DNA of 64,000 nt from Myxococcales bacterium (GTDB taxonomy: Bacteria > Myxococcota_A > Polyangia > Polyangiales > Polyangiaceae). The DNA is taken from the NCBI GenBank assembly GCA_016212965.1, contig JACRDA010000030.1, positions 1-64,000 of the forward strand. Direction: 5' to 3'. The notes under the pieces are model-generated. The model was not told the origin of the DNA and ran no database searches. It was given only the letters and a program-made list of their open reading frames with translations. This document shows, piece after piece, positions 40,336 to 51,189 of this stretch. The position numbers were made by a program, and so were the translations under genes. Numbering within the stretch: the first letter of the stretch is position 1; every line of letters starts with the position of its first letter.

Positions 40336-43300
40336 GTGCCTGCACCCATTTCCGATGCTCTCGCAACCCTGAGCGACCGCGGCCTTCGGCGCCTGCTCGG
40401 AGCGCGTACTTTCCTGCGCGGTCTCGAGTACTTCCGCCGACGTGTCGTCGACGAGGTCCGCGTGAGCGGCAACCACGCCGTCGGCACGGTGCGCGCGAGC
40501 GACAGCGAGCCCTTCACCGTCGCGGTGGAGCTCACGCCCGACGGGATCCAGTCGAACTGCAGCTGCCCGGTCTTCGGCAAGAGCCACCAGCACTGCAAGC
40601 ACGTGGCGGCGCTGCTCATCAGCGTGCGCGACCAGGCGCGGGGCGACCCCGCCCGCGTCACCCCGCCGCCGCCCGCGCCCGCGCCCGCCACCGCCCACGC
40701 GGGCGGCGAGAGCAAGCGCGCGCGCCGGCGCCGGGCCCGCCTCACGGCCTCGGTCCAGGGTGGCACGGTGGTGTCCCATCACGCGGTGGCCGCGGACGAC
40801 GCCGCCGCCGGTGCGACCGGCATCTCGGCGTGGCTCGCGCCGAAGGGCGTCACGGTCCACCACCCCATCGAGCTGCGCGTGCACGTGCGCCAGGGTGCCA
40901 TCACCGTGACGGCGCTCGACGCGGACGCCCGCGTGGCGGTGCTGCCGAGCGTCGCGCTGAGCTGGCAGGGTCACGAGCCGACGCCCGACCGCGACGCCTT
41001 GCGCCTGCTGGCGCGCTTCGAGAGTGGCAACCCTCGCCACCCCGCGGTCGACGTGCGCGGCGAGGACGTGGCCGAGCTCTTGCCGCTCTTGCGCGGGCGG
41101 CGGGTGCTGCTCGAGCCGGCGTTGAAGCAGCTGCGCTTCTCGGAGGACGTGCTGCGACCGTGCTTCGAGCTCGAGATGCTCGGCAGCGACACCATCATCG
41201 TCAAGGCGTGTTTCGAGCGCGACGCCGACGGCCGCCGTTTCTCGCTGCTGCAAGGTGGGTGGTACGAGGGCTGGCCATGCTGGCACATCGACACCCAGGA
41301 CGGCATCGCGCGCGAGATCGACAAGCGCATGTCGCCCGCCGCGATGAAGCGCCTGATGAAGTCGCCCACGATCGCCGAGCCCGTGGGCGAGCTCGGCGTG
41401 GTGATCATGCAGGGACTGCCCCGCGTGGCGCTCGAGTGCGGCGCGGAGCTGCCCGATCTCTCCCAGATCGCCGACGTGGTCGACATGCACCCCACGATCC
41501 GCATGCGCGCCGGCGGCTCCTTGATGGAGGCCGAGGTGTCGCTCTTCGCCGCCTACGGCGACGAGGAGCTGGCGGTGCGCGCCGACGGCATCACCCCGCC
41601 GGTCCTGGTGCGCCCGCCGGCGGAGGGCAGCCGGCGCGCGCGCTGCATCCGCGTCGACATCCCGGCGCAGCAGGGAGCGGTATCGCGGCTCCTCGGGCAG
41701 GGGCTCAAGCCGGACCCGACGGGTGCGCGCTTCGTCGCCACGGGCGACGCCGCGCTCAAGTTCTGGACCGAAGGGCTGGCCGAGCTGCCCGAGGACTGGG
41801 ACCTGTTCGTGCCCGAGCACCTGGTCGACACCCAGGTGCGCGGCACGCCGATCACGGCCCAGGCGCGTGTCAGCTCCGGCATGGACTGGTTGACCGTCAA
41901 GCTGGCGTTCGGCGCCGACGGCGTGGCCGTCGACCGCGAGGAGCTCCGGCGCTGCCTGCAGCAGGGCAAGAAGTACGTGCGCCTCGAGGACGGCTCCTTC
42001 GCGCCCTTCGACGCCGCCAAGGTGCAGGCCATGCTCGATCGCGAGATCGAGCTGCTCACCGCGGCGGGCAAGGACGGCAAGCTCCCCCTGAGCCACGCCG
42101 GGCGCATCCACGAGCTCTTGCAGCACGTCGACGCCTCGACGGTCTCGTCCAAGGCCAGGAACCTCTTCGAGCAGCTCGCGAACCTGTCGGGCATCGAGAA
42201 GGCCGTCAAGCCGCGGGCGCTCAAGGCCAAGCTCCGCCCCTACCAGGAGGACGCGCTCTCGTGGCTGCTCTTCATCCACGAGCTGCGCAGCGGCGGCGTG
42301 CTCGCCGACGACATGGGGCTCGGCAAGACGGTCGAGACCCTCGCGCTCCTGCTCGCGGTCAAGCAGCGCCAGAAGAAGGTGCGCGTCCTCATCGTCGCGC
42401 CGACCAGCGTCGTCTTCAACTGGCAGCGCGAGATCGAGCGCTTCGCGCCGAGCCTCGGGGTCGCGGTGTGGCACGGCGCCGAGCGCAAGGAGCTCGAGCA
42501 GGAGCTCGAGCACGCCGAGATCATCATCACGAGCTACGCCCTGCTGCGGCGGGACATCGAGCTGCTCGCCACGCTCGAGCTCGACTACGCGGTCCTCGAC
42601 GAGGCGCAGCACATCAAGAACCCCGCGAGCGCCACCGCCGGGGCCGCCAAGCGGCTGCGCGCCGCGCGCCGGCTCGCGCTCACCGGCACGCCCATCGAGA
42701 ACCGGCTGAGCGAGATCTGGTCGATCTTCGACTTCGTGTCGCCCGGTCTGCTCGGGCCGCTCGACCGCTTCGAGGCACGTTTCAGCCGCAAGATCGAGGC
42801 GGGGGACTACAAGACGGCGCAGCGCCTGCGCGCCATCATTCACCCGTTCATCCTGCGCCGCACCAAGCTCGAGGTGGCCAAGGACCTGCCCGAGAAGATC
42901 GAGATGGACAGCCTGTGCGAGCTCGCCGGCGAGCAGCGCGCGCTCTACCTGCAGGTGGCGCGCGAGGTCCGGGCCCAGGTGCTCGGCGAGGTGGAGCGCA
43001 ACGGCGTCGCCAAGAGCCAGCTGCAGATCCTGGCGGGGCTCACCAAGCTGCGCCAGGCGGCCTGCGATCCTCGGCTCCTCGGGCTGCCGCGCGAGTTCGG
43101 AGACGAGGACTCGGGCAAGCTCATCGCGCTCCGCGAGCTCTTGCAGAACGCCGTCGACGGCGGACACAAGGTGCTCGTCTTCAGCCAGTTCGTCACGATG
43201 CTGAAGCTCGTCGAGCGCGCCCTGAAGCAGGACGGCATCGTGTACGAGTACCTCGACGGCTCGACCAAGGACCGGCCCGAGCGCATCGAGCGCTTCCAGC

Positions 43301-43623
43301 AGGATCCGTCGGTGAGCGCCTTCCTCATCAGCCTGAAGGCGGGCGGCACGGGCCTCAACCTCACGGCCGCGGACACGGTCATCCACTTCGACCCGTGGTG
43401 GAACCCGGCCGTCGAGCAGCAGGCCACCGACCGGGCCCACCGCATCGGCCAGACGCGGGTCGTGAGCGTGTACCGGCTCGTCGCGGCCGGGACCATCGAG
43501 GAGAAGATCCTCGCCCTCAAGGACAAGAAGCGCGCCCTGGTCGCCTCGGTGCTGAGCGAGGATGCCGGCGGCGCCAAGAAGCTCACGCAGCAGGACGTCG
43601 AGGAGCTCTTCACGGTCGACTGA
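40336..43623 (+). CDS. SWIM zinc-finger / SNF2-family helicase
   Basis: CSCPVFGKSHQHCKHVAA (SWIM); DDMGLGKTVETLAL, DEAQHIKNP, LTGTPIENRLSEIWSIFDF, ATDRAHRIGQTRVVSVYRLV. Confidence 0.93.
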   Translation: MPAPISDALATLSDRGLRRLLGARTFLRGLEYFRRRVVDEVRVSGNHAVGTVRASDSEPFTVAVELTPDGIQSNCSCPVFGKSHQHCKHVAALLISVRDQARGDPARVTPPPPAPAPATAHAGGESKRARRRRARLTASVQGGTVVSHHAVAADDAAAGATGISAWLAPKGVTVHHPIELRVHVRQGAITVTALDADARVAVLPSVALSWQGHEPTPDRDALRLLARFESGNPRHPAVDVRGEDVAELLPLLRGRRVLLEPALKQLRFSEDVLRPCFELEMLGSDTIIVKACFERDADGRRFSLLQGGWYEGWPCWHIDTQDGIAREIDKRMSPAAMKRLMKSPTIAEPVGELGVVIMQGLPRVALECGAELPDLSQIADVVDMHPTIRMRAGGSLMEAEVSLFAAYGDEELAVRADGITPPVLVRPPAEGSRRARCIRVDIPAQQGAVSRLLGQGLKPDPTGARFVATGDAALKFWTEGLAELPEDWDLFVPEHLVDTQVRGTPITAQARVSSGMDWLTVKLAFGADGVAVDREELRRCLQQGKKYVRLEDGSFAPFDAAKVQAMLDREIELLTAAGKDGKLPLSHAGRIHELLQHVDASTVSSKARNLFEQLANLSGIEKAVKPRALKAKLRPYQEDALSWLLFIHELRSGGVLADDMGLGKTVETLALLLAVKQRQKKVRVLIVAPTSVVFNWQREIERFAPSLGVAVWHGAERKELEQELEHAEIIITSYALLRRDIELLATLELDYAVLDEAQHIKNPASATAGAAKRLRAARRLALTGTPIENRLSEIWSIFDFVSPGLLGPLDRFEARFSRKIEAGDYKTAQRLRAIIHPFILRRTKLEVAKDLPEKIEMDSLCELAGEQRALYLQVAREVRAQVLGEVERNGVAKSQLQILAGLTKLRQAACDPRLLGLPREFGDEDSGKLIALRELLQNAVDGGHKVLVFSQFVTMLKLVERALKQDGIVYEYLDGSTKDRPERIERFQQDPSVSAFLISLKAGGTGLNLTAADTVIHFDPWWNPAVEQQATDRAHRIGQTRVVSVYRLVAAGTIEEKILALKDKKRALVASVLSEDAGGAKKLTQQDVEELFTVD

Positions 43624-43642
43624 GGTTCGGGAGGCCACGCCC

Positions 43643-44722
43643 ATGGTCGAGTTCCGCTACATGCGCTGGGCGAAGGCCCAGGCCGGGCGGGCGCGCTGGA
43701 ACCTCGCCACGTCCGGCCTTGCGGCGCCACCCGGCCTCGCGGCGGGCCTGCTCGCCGCCGCGGGCGCGCTCGACCTCGAGCAGCGCGCGCCCGACATGCC
43801 GCCCGAGGCGCGCGAGGCCGTGGCGCGTCGCTACCGCGTACCCCCCGAGCACGTGATGCTGACGCTCGGCACCAGCCACGCGCTGTTCCTCAGCGTGGCG
43901 GTGCTCGCGCGGCGGGGCGACCGGGTGTGGTGCGAGCGGCCCGCCTACGAGGTCCTGCCGGCGCTGCCCCCGCTCTTCGGGGCCGAGGTGGCGCGCTTCG
44001 AGCGTCCGGCCGCGCAGGGGCACCGGTTGCCCGCCGATCTCTGCCTGCGCGTGGCGCGCGAGCGCCCGCGCCTCGTGCTGCTCACGAGCCCGCACAACCC
44101 GACCGGCGCCGTGCTCACGCGCGCCGAGCTCGAGCCGCTCGCGCGGGCGCTCGCCGAGGTCGGCGGTTTCCTCGTGGTGGACGAGGTGTACCTGGAGTTC
44201 CTCGCCGATCCGGCGGCGGCGAGCGCCGCCCTGCTCGGCCCCAACGTGCTCGTGTGCGCGAGCCTCACGAAGGCGTACGGCCTCGGCACGCTGCGCTTCG
44301 GCTGGCTCGTCGGCGCAGCCGAGCTCGTGGCGCGCGCGGTCCGCTACAACGACTTCGTGAGCGTGCTCTACCCGAATCCCGGGGCGTGGCTGGGGCTCGC
44401 CGCGCTCGAGCGCGTCGGGGCGCTCGGCGATCACGCGCGCGCCGTCGTCGCTCGCAACCTGCCGATCGTGGACGCGTGGTTGCGCGGGCGCAGCGACGCG
44501 CGCTGGTGCCGACCCGAGACCGGCATCGTCGGGCTCGTCGAGCTCGCGAAGGTCGCGGACGCGACCGCCTTCTGCGAGCGGCTCGTCACCGAGCACGAGA
44601 CGCTGCTCGTGCCGGGCGACTTCTTCGAGGCACCCGGTGCCGTGCGCCTCGCGTTCGGAGCGGACGAGGTCGTCGTGCGCGAGGGCCTCGCGCGCCTCGG
44701 GCACGCGCTCGACCGGCTCTAG
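43643..44722 (+). CDS. PLP-dependent aminotransferase (class I/II)
   Basis: LTSPHNPTGAVLT, VVDEVYLEF, ASLTKAYGLGTLRFGWLVG. Confidence 0.9.
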   Translation: MVEFRYMRWAKAQAGRARWNLATSGLAAPPGLAAGLLAAAGALDLEQRAPDMPPEAREAVARRYRVPPEHVMLTLGTSHALFLSVAVLARRGDRVWCERPAYEVLPALPPLFGAEVARFERPAAQGHRLPADLCLRVARERPRLVLLTSPHNPTGAVLTRAELEPLARALAEVGGFLVVDEVYLEFLADPAAASAALLGPNVLVCASLTKAYGLGTLRFGWLVGAAELVARAVRYNDFVSVLYPNPGAWLGLAALERVGALGDHARAVVARNLPIVDAWLRGRSDARWCRPETGIVGLVELAKVADATAFCERLVTEHETLLVPGDFFEAPGAVRLAFGADEVVVREGLARLGHALDRL

Positions 44723-44772
44723 CTGCGCTCGCAGCTTCGCGGCGCAAAGTCGCAGGACACGCGAGGCCGGCG

Positions 44773-46290
44773 TCAGAAGCCGGCGCAGGGCGACGGCTTC
44801 GACTGGTAGGGCGGCAGCGCGGCGATGGCGCTCTTCGTGAGGCGCCCGGAGGTGGCGAGCTCGGCGAGCATCGGCACCGCGCTCGTGGGGCTGCGCGGTC
44901 GGGCCGGATCGGTGAAGTCGACCTGGAACAGGCCGAAGCGCGGGCAGAAGCCGCTCGCCCACTCGAAGTTGTCGATGATCGACCAGTGGTAGTACCCGCG
45001 CACGTCGATGCCGCGGGCGATCGCCTTGCCCACCTCGAAGAGGTGCTCGGCGGTGAAGCGGCTGCGGTTCACGTCGAGCGCGTCGGCGATGCCGTTCTCC
45101 GTGATGTAGACGGGCAGGCCGTAGCGGGCGACCTCGTCCAGCACGACACCGAAGCCGGGCGGGTAGATGTCCCAGCCGAGGTCGTTCTTGGGGCGCTCGT
45201 TCGGAAGATCGAACTGCGCCGGCACGACTCCCACGTAGGGCAGCTTGAGCGCGGCGGCGTTGATCCGCGACGTGCCGTAGTAGTTGAGGCCGATGTAGTC
45301 GGCGCGGCCGACGAGCCCGGGGTCGGCGGTCACGTCCACGACGTCGTCGAAGTCGAGATCGACGTCGCCGCGCACGACGGCGTCGAGCAGCCACAGGTTC
45401 CAGAAGTTGCGGCTGTGCGCGACCGCCGCGAGGTCGGCCGCGCTCGTCGGGTCGGCCGGCTCGTAGAGCCGGTTGTGCGAGGCGACCGAGACGAGGGCGC
45501 TCGCGCCGTCGCCATCGGCGTCCGTCGCGTCGTCGTCGTGGATGGCGTCGTAGCAGGCCGCGTGGGCGCTCACCTGCCGGCGCAGCACGTCCGCGAGCCG
45601 GTCGGGGTCGCTCACCCCGGGCGGGAAGTACCCGGCGACGTAGCCGATCATCGCCTCGACGTTGGGCTCGTTGATCGTGACCCACAGATCGACGCGGTCC
45701 CCGTAGCGCGCCGCCATGCGGCGGCACCACGCCCCGAACACCGCCGGCGCGTCGTCGCGCTCCCACCCCTGCGGGCTGGCGGCGAGCGCCGGATCGCTCA
45801 TGTAGCGCGGCCACACGAAGTGGTGCAGCGTGACCATGGGTCGGATCCCGCCCGCATCGAGCGCTGCCAAGAGGCCGTCGTACGCGGCGAGGCCCGCCGG
45901 GTCGGGCGCGTCGGCGTCGAAGGCGGCGCGGGTCGGGTAGACGCGCGCCCTCTCGATCGAGAAACGGTAGCCGTCGAGCCCCGCCGCCAGCAGCGCCGCG
46001 ACGTCCTCGGCGACGTGCGCGAACGCGTCGGGCCCGGCGTCGGGCAGGTCCCCGTTCTGGATCTTGCCGGGCGTGGCGGCCCACACACCCCAGTCCGTGT
46101 CCGCGAGCCCGGTCTCGATCTGGAAGCCCGCGGTGGCGGCGCCCCACGAGAAGGTTGCCGGGAACGCGACCTCGGTCGGCTCGGGAGCCGGCCCGGGCTC
46201 GGTCTCGTCGGGTGCGGCGCAGCCCGCGAGCGCGAGCGCGGCAGCGAGCCGGAGGACGTGGGCGAGTGGACGTCTCAACGCCGCCAGCAT
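44773..46290 (-). CDS. Glycoside hydrolase family 1, predicted lipoprotein
   Basis: FSWGAATAGFQIE, VTLHHFVWP, WVTINEPNV, GLPVYITENGIAD; lipobox ALALAGCAA. Confidence 0.9.
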   Translation of the reverse strand: MLAALRRPLAHVLRLAAALALAGCAAPDETEPGPAPEPTEVAFPATFSWGAATAGFQIETGLADTDWGVWAATPGKIQNGDLPDAGPDAFAHVAEDVAALLAAGLDGYRFSIERARVYPTRAAFDADAPDPAGLAAYDGLLAALDAGGIRPMVTLHHFVWPRYMSDPALAASPQGWERDDAPAVFGAWCRRMAARYGDRVDLWVTINEPNVEAMIGYVAGYFPPGVSDPDRLADVLRRQVSAHAACYDAIHDDDATDADGDGASALVSVASHNRLYEPADPTSAADLAAVAHSRNFWNLWLLDAVVRGDVDLDFDDVVDVTADPGLVGRADYIGLNYYGTSRINAAALKLPYVGVVPAQFDLPNERPKNDLGWDIYPPGFGVVLDEVARYGLPVYITENGIADALDVNRSRFTAEHLFEVGKAIARGIDVRGYYHWSIIDNFEWASGFCPRFGLFQVDFTDPARPRSPTSAVPMLAELATSGRLTKSAIAALPPYQSKPSPCAGF

Positions 46291-46391
46291 ACACGAGCGT
46301 CGCTTCGGCCGTCGCGCGTCGAGCGACATCGGCGCGCCACCGAGGCGCAGCGACGCAGGGCATCGGGTGCGGGCACCACAGGAGGCGAGCC

Positions 46392-47234
46392 ATGGGGCTT
46401 CTCGAAGGCAAGGTCGCGGTGGTCACGGGGGCGGCCGGCGGCATCGGCCGCGCGGAGGCGCGCTTGTTCGCGCGCGAGGGCGCCCGCGTGGTCGTGACCG
46501 ACGTCGGGGGGGCGTGTGACGGCTCCGGCGCGGCCGTGGGCGCCGCCGACGCGGTCGTCGCGGAGATCCGCGCGGCGGGCGGCGACGCCTGTGCGAGCCA
46601 CGCGAGCGTCGCGACGGCCGAGGGCGCGACCTCGATCGTGCGGCTCGCCGTCGAGCGCTTCGGGCGGCTCGACGTGCTCGTGAACAACGCCGGCATCCTG
46701 CGCGACAAGACCTTGCTGAAGATGGACGAGGCGACCTGGGACGCGGTCGTGGCGGTGCACCTCAGGGGCACCTTCCTGTGCCTGCAGGCGGCCGCCCGCC
46801 AGATGATCGCGCAGGGCGGCGGCGGGCGCATCGTGAACACGACGAGCGTGTCGGGCCTGCTCGGCAACTTCGGCCAGGCGAACTACTCGGCGGCCAAGGC
46901 CGGCGTGTACGGGCTCACGCGCACCGCGGCGATCGAGCTCCAGAAGCACCGGATCACCGTGAACGCCCTGGCGCCCATCGCCAAGACGAGGCTGACCGAG
47001 GACCTGCCGATGTTCCAGGGCATGGACAGCCTCACGCCCGAGCACGTGGCTCCGGCGGCCCTGTTCCTCGGCTCGGACCTCTGCCAGGACCGCACGGGCC
47101 TGGTGCTCGCCGTGAGCGGCTCGCGCATGTACACGTACAAGGTCGTGGAGGGGCAGGGGACCTTCAAGGACGGCGGCCTGCCCTGGACTGCGCAGGAGAT
47201 CGCCGAGCACTTCGCGGCCGTGAGCAAGCCGTGA
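46392..47234 (+). CDS. Short-chain dehydrogenase/reductase
   Basis: VTGAAGGIGRA, LVNNAGI, YSAAKAGVYGLTRT. Confidence 0.92.
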   Translation: MGLLEGKVAVVTGAAGGIGRAEARLFAREGARVVVTDVGGACDGSGAAVGAADAVVAEIRAAGGDACASHASVATAEGATSIVRLAVERFGRLDVLVNNAGILRDKTLLKMDEATWDAVVAVHLRGTFLCLQAAARQMIAQGGGGRIVNTTSVSGLLGNFGQANYSAAKAGVYGLTRTAAIELQKHRITVNALAPIAKTRLTEDLPMFQGMDSLTPEHVAPAALFLGSDLCQDRTGLVLAVSGSRMYTYKVVEGQGTFKDGGLPWTAQEIAEHFAAVSKP

Positions 47235-47374
47235 CGCCGCGCGCCCCGGGGGCGCGGCTCCCGCGCGCGCCCGCGCGGCGCTGAACGCCTGCCTGGCCGC
47301 CAATTGCCCGACTCGGGCCCGGATGCTAGCTTGGCCGTGAGGCCCGTGCTCGGCGTGCGGGGCTCATCCATCCC

Positions 47375-49060
47375 ATGCTGCGCGATGTTGCCCCGATCCC
47401 GCTCGTCCTCTGGGTGTCGGCGGCAGCGCTCGTCCACGTAGCCGGGGGCAAGGCGACCGGCGAGGTCGCCACCATGATGGACGACCGCCACGACATCCTC
47501 GCCTTCGCCCGCACGGTGCGGCACGGCGTGTCCCCCGGCGGCGGGCTCGGGACGGTCGAGGCGGAGCTCTTGCCCGTCGACCCGAAGGAAGAGGCCTCGC
47601 TCACCGCGAAGGCGCCGACCGACAGCGACTTCGAAGCGCCGCCGCCCGTGGCCAGCGCCGAGCCACCACCGCCCGAGCCGGCGCCGCTGACGAAGCCGGA
47701 GCCCGCGCCGCCCAAGCCGGCGGCACCCGAGCCAATCGCCAAGGCGGAGCCCCCGAAGGTCGAGGACGAGGTCCCGGTCGACGCCGCGCTCGCGAAGCTC
47801 GAGCCGGTCGAGCTCAAGAGCGACCCGCGCATCGCGGTCGTGCAGGACGTCCAGAAGGACCAGCCCGACAATCCGAACGCCTCGCGCATCGCGGACGATG
47901 CGAACACGACCCAGCGCGAGATGATGGCCGCGCTCCGCGCGTACAACGGTGCCCCCAAGATGGAGGTCGGCCAGACCGAGCCCGGCCCGAAGGAGCCGGG
48001 CAGCGGGGACGTCACCGAGCGCGGCTTCGTCGAGGCCAGCCAGGAGCCGGGACCCCCACGCGGGGGCTCGGTCGCGGCGCGCAGCGAGGCGGGGCGCCCG
48101 CAGCCCCTCGGTGGCACGCCGCCTCCGTCCGGGCCACGCGGCGGTGGCCAGGCGGGGCAGCAGGCCACGCCCGGGTCGGTGGCGATGGAGGCCGGGGGCG
48201 GGCCGGCCGCTGCCGACGGCTACACGGTGCCGGGCGGTGGCTGGAGCCTCGACCCGTCCGGCGGCGCGGGCAACGGTCAGGCTGCGCAGCCCGGGGCCGA
48301 GGCGCGCCCCGCGATGCCTGGGGTCCCCGGTGTCCCGGGGCTGCCGGGCTTCGGGCAGGGCGGGCCGTACAACCTCGACTACGGCTCGTTCATGGCGGCC
48401 ACGGGCGGGCCCGAGAAGCTGCACGAGGAGGTGCAGAAGGCCCACGACGCCCGCCTGGCCAAGCACGCTGGCACCATGATCACCGGCACGGACTTCCAGC
48501 GCTACCGCGCCGCGATCGAGAACTACGACCCCTCGGTGGAGCTCGGCAACCAGACCTCGCTCAACGCCGCGCGGGTGCCGTTCGCGACGTACATCAACCA
48601 GATCCACAACCAGATCCACCCGATCTTCGCCGATCAGTTCCTGGCCTCGCTCGACAAGCTGCCCGTCGGCGACCGCCTGGCGCAGAAGGACCTCGTGACG
48701 CACCTCGAGATCGTGCTGTCGCAGAAGGACGGCCACATCGTGCGCCTCGGCATCACGAAGCCGAGCGGCGTGACGGCGTTCGAGGTCGCAGCCCTGAAGA
48801 GCGTGGAGAGCGCCGCGCCCTTCGGCAAGGCTCCGGAGATCATCGCGTCCCCCGACGGCCTCGTGTACCTGCACTGGGAGTTCTATCGAGAGCCTTACTA
48901 CGCGTGCACTTCGAAGTTCGCGCACCCGTACATCCTCAAGAACCCGCCCAAGAGCAAGAAGGGCGGCGTCCCCTCGCTCGAGCCGCCCGGGCGGCCGGCG
49001 CCCGCCGACGATCGCCGCGAGCCCAACGCGCCAGGCCCGATCCTGCCCCTGAAGGACTGA
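47375..49060 (+). CDS. TonB-like/periplasmic energy-transducer-like protein
   Basis: Pro/Glu-rich linker PPPPEPAPLTKPEPAPPKPAAPEP; C-terminal domain with LEIVLSQKDGHIVRLGITKPSGVTAFEVAALKSVESAAPFGKAP. Confidence 0.7.
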   Translation: MLRDVAPIPLVLWVSAAALVHVAGGKATGEVATMMDDRHDILAFARTVRHGVSPGGGLGTVEAELLPVDPKEEASLTAKAPTDSDFEAPPPVASAEPPPPEPAPLTKPEPAPPKPAAPEPIAKAEPPKVEDEVPVDAALAKLEPVELKSDPRIAVVQDVQKDQPDNPNASRIADDANTTQREMMAALRAYNGAPKMEVGQTEPGPKEPGSGDVTERGFVEASQEPGPPRGGSVAARSEAGRPQPLGGTPPPSGPRGGGQAGQQATPGSVAMEAGGGPAAADGYTVPGGGWSLDPSGGAGNGQAAQPGAEARPAMPGVPGVPGLPGFGQGGPYNLDYGSFMAATGGPEKLHEEVQKAHDARLAKHAGTMITGTDFQRYRAAIENYDPSVELGNQTSLNAARVPFATYINQIHNQIHPIFADQFLASLDKLPVGDRLAQKDLVTHLEIVLSQKDGHIVRLGITKPSGVTAFEVAALKSVESAAPFGKAPEIIASPDGLVYLHWEFYREPYYACTSKFAHPYILKNPPKSKKGGVPSLEPPGRPAPADDRREPNAPGPILPLKD

Positions 49061-49084
49061 CGGACCGGGCCCGCGCTCGGGCTC

Positions 49085-50746
49085 TCAGTGCGTGATCTGC
49101 ACGACGGTGCCCTTGGTTCGCGGGTAGACCGAGGTCACCGCGAACCAGTCCTGCGGCATGAGGGGCTCCATCCAGCCGAACAGGAAGCGCGCGGCGTTCG
49201 GCGGGAGGTTCACGCAGCCGTGGCTGTAGGGCCGACCGAAGTCGTTGTGCCACCACGCGCCGTGCACCGCGAAGTTGCCGAAGTAGTACTGGGCCCAGGG
49301 GACCTCGTCGACGAACCAGTCCTTGCCGCCCTCGCGCCCGCTCATGTCCGAGGCGAGCAGCTTCCAGCCGATGACGTGCTTGCCGGCCTTGGTCGAGTGC
49401 CCAGCCGAGCGAATGCCGTCCGCCCCGGGTGACATCGCGCTCACGTAAGCGGGAGTGTCGCCGTCCATCGCGAGCAGATAGCCCCAGGTAATGCGCGCCT
49501 GCACCCAGCGCTCGCTCGGGCCGACATCCGCTGGGCGGGCCTCGGGCTCCTTGATCATCGTGGCGTCCTGGTACTTCAGGAAGGACCCGTCGCGCAGCTC
49601 CCAGAACAGGCCGCTGCCGCCGCCGGCCTGACCCCACTCGCCGCGTCGGGGCACCACCTTGGCCGTGGCCGGCAGGAAGGTGTGGCGGGGGATGACCTCG
49701 GTCGTGGCCTCGATCTCGCCGGCCTCGTTGCGCCGGTAGCGCGGCGTGTCCGTGGTCCAGGTGAAGGCGAGGGGCAGGGCCATCTCCGGATGGGCGCGCA
49801 GATCCACGCCCGCGAGCGTCGGCATCTCGCGCTGCCGCACGCGATCCTTCGGCACGATGCGGAGATCGGGCGTGAGCAGCCAGGTGCGCCCGTGGGCGTC
49901 GAACTCGCGTGCCCAGGCGATCTTGAAGCCCTCGTACGCCGTCAAGTCCGGATCGACGAGCGGTGCCTGCGCGTGGTCGAGGTAGCGCAGGAGCGCCGCG
50001 CTTGGTCCGACGCCCGCCGGGCGCAGGTCGACGGCGCCGTCCTTCGGGTCGGGAGGTGGTAGGCTCCCGAGGTACTGGTCGAGATCGGGCTCGGCCTGCC
50101 GCTGCTCCTCCGCGGTCGGGATGCGCCGGTAGAAGGGCGCGCCCACCGAGGTGCCGTACCTGTACGGGTAGTCCGCGCCGAGGTCGGGCAGCACCTCCGC
50201 GGCGACGGCGACGCGCGGATCCTCGGCGTCGCGCGTCGAGGTGAAACCGACGCAGGTGTAGCCCCGCGGCTCGACCGCGAACCAGCCCTCCGTGCACTTC
50301 CAGATCTTGTCGCTCGTGATGGGGAAGCTCTCGCCCGTCTGGCGGATGCGCACGCCCTGTCCGGCCCGGAACGCACCGATGATGTTCCCGTCCCGCGAGG
50401 GCTTGTCGTAGATCTTCGCGAGGCCGCCCGCCTCGGCGCTGACGGCCCAGACGCGCGGCTCGTCCTTGGGCGCGCTCGAGGCCTTGCCCTTGATGGGGCT
50501 CGCTGCGGGTGCGTCGGCGCTCACAGCGGGCGGAGCGTGCGCGGCGGCACTTGCGGTCACGTGCTCGGCGTGCCCGGCCGGCGCGACGCGCGCTGCGGGC
50601 GCGGCCGGACCCTCCACCGCGTCGTCGCGCTCCGCCACTGGCGCCTTGGGCTGCACGCAGCCAGCGAGGCCCGGCGCGCTCGCGACGATGGCGCCAAGGA
50701 TGAATCCAGAAAACGCGCTGCTGGACTTTACCACCGACGAAGTCAT
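49085..50746 (-). CDS. L,D-transpeptidase (YkuD-like) lipoprotein
   Basis: FAVHGAWWHNDFGRPYSHGCVNLPPNAARFLF. Confidence 0.88.
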   Translation of the reverse strand: MTSSVVKSSSAFSGFILGAIVASAPGLAGCVQPKAPVAERDDAVEGPAAPAARVAPAGHAEHVTASAAAHAPPAVSADAPAASPIKGKASSAPKDEPRVWAVSAEAGGLAKIYDKPSRDGNIIGAFRAGQGVRIRQTGESFPITSDKIWKCTEGWFAVEPRGYTCVGFTSTRDAEDPRVAVAAEVLPDLGADYPYRYGTSVGAPFYRRIPTAEEQRQAEPDLDQYLGSLPPPDPKDGAVDLRPAGVGPSAALLRYLDHAQAPLVDPDLTAYEGFKIAWAREFDAHGRTWLLTPDLRIVPKDRVRQREMPTLAGVDLRAHPEMALPLAFTWTTDTPRYRRNEAGEIEATTEVIPRHTFLPATAKVVPRRGEWGQAGGGSGLFWELRDGSFLKYQDATMIKEPEARPADVGPSERWVQARITWGYLLAMDGDTPAYVSAMSPGADGIRSAGHSTKAGKHVIGWKLLASDMSGREGGKDWFVDEVPWAQYYFGNFAVHGAWWHNDFGRPYSHGCVNLPPNAARFLFGWMEPLMPQDWFAVTSVYPRTKGTVVQITH

Positions 50747-51189
50747 GTTGGAACCTCGAAATGAAGCTTAAGGTCTCGCGGCCAAGTCCGCCAATTTCCG
50801 AGGGCCCGTGGGCATGAAACCGCGGCCGGGCGCCACGGGCCAAGCGCCGCGCGGTGCGGATCCGCCCGCCTCGCGCTTCCTCGGCAGGCCAAGCAAGACA
50901 GGGGCCGCGGCGCTCCGTCGAGCGCGGGGCCCTCGGGCGCGCGGGCGGCGCCGCGCCAACCGCGCGGAAGCAGGTGGCGGCGCGGGCGCGAGCGCCCGAC
51001 CGGCCGAAGGTGGACGGGGCGGGCAGGCGCCGGCGGTGCTGCGATCGCTACGCTGCGAACCGTCGGAATTCCACCCGTCGCCGGGGCGGTGGCCGCCGCC
51101 CCAGCGTCGAGCGCGACACCCGAGGGAGCGCGGGCTGCACGCTCCGGACTACCCGCGGCGCGCGGCCTCGCGTTCCGGCCGGGCGCCGG

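Noticed and set aside
43610-46867. 1085-aa minus-strand ORF
   Set aside because: Overlaps aminotransferase, GH1 and SDR genes in another frame; compositional artefact
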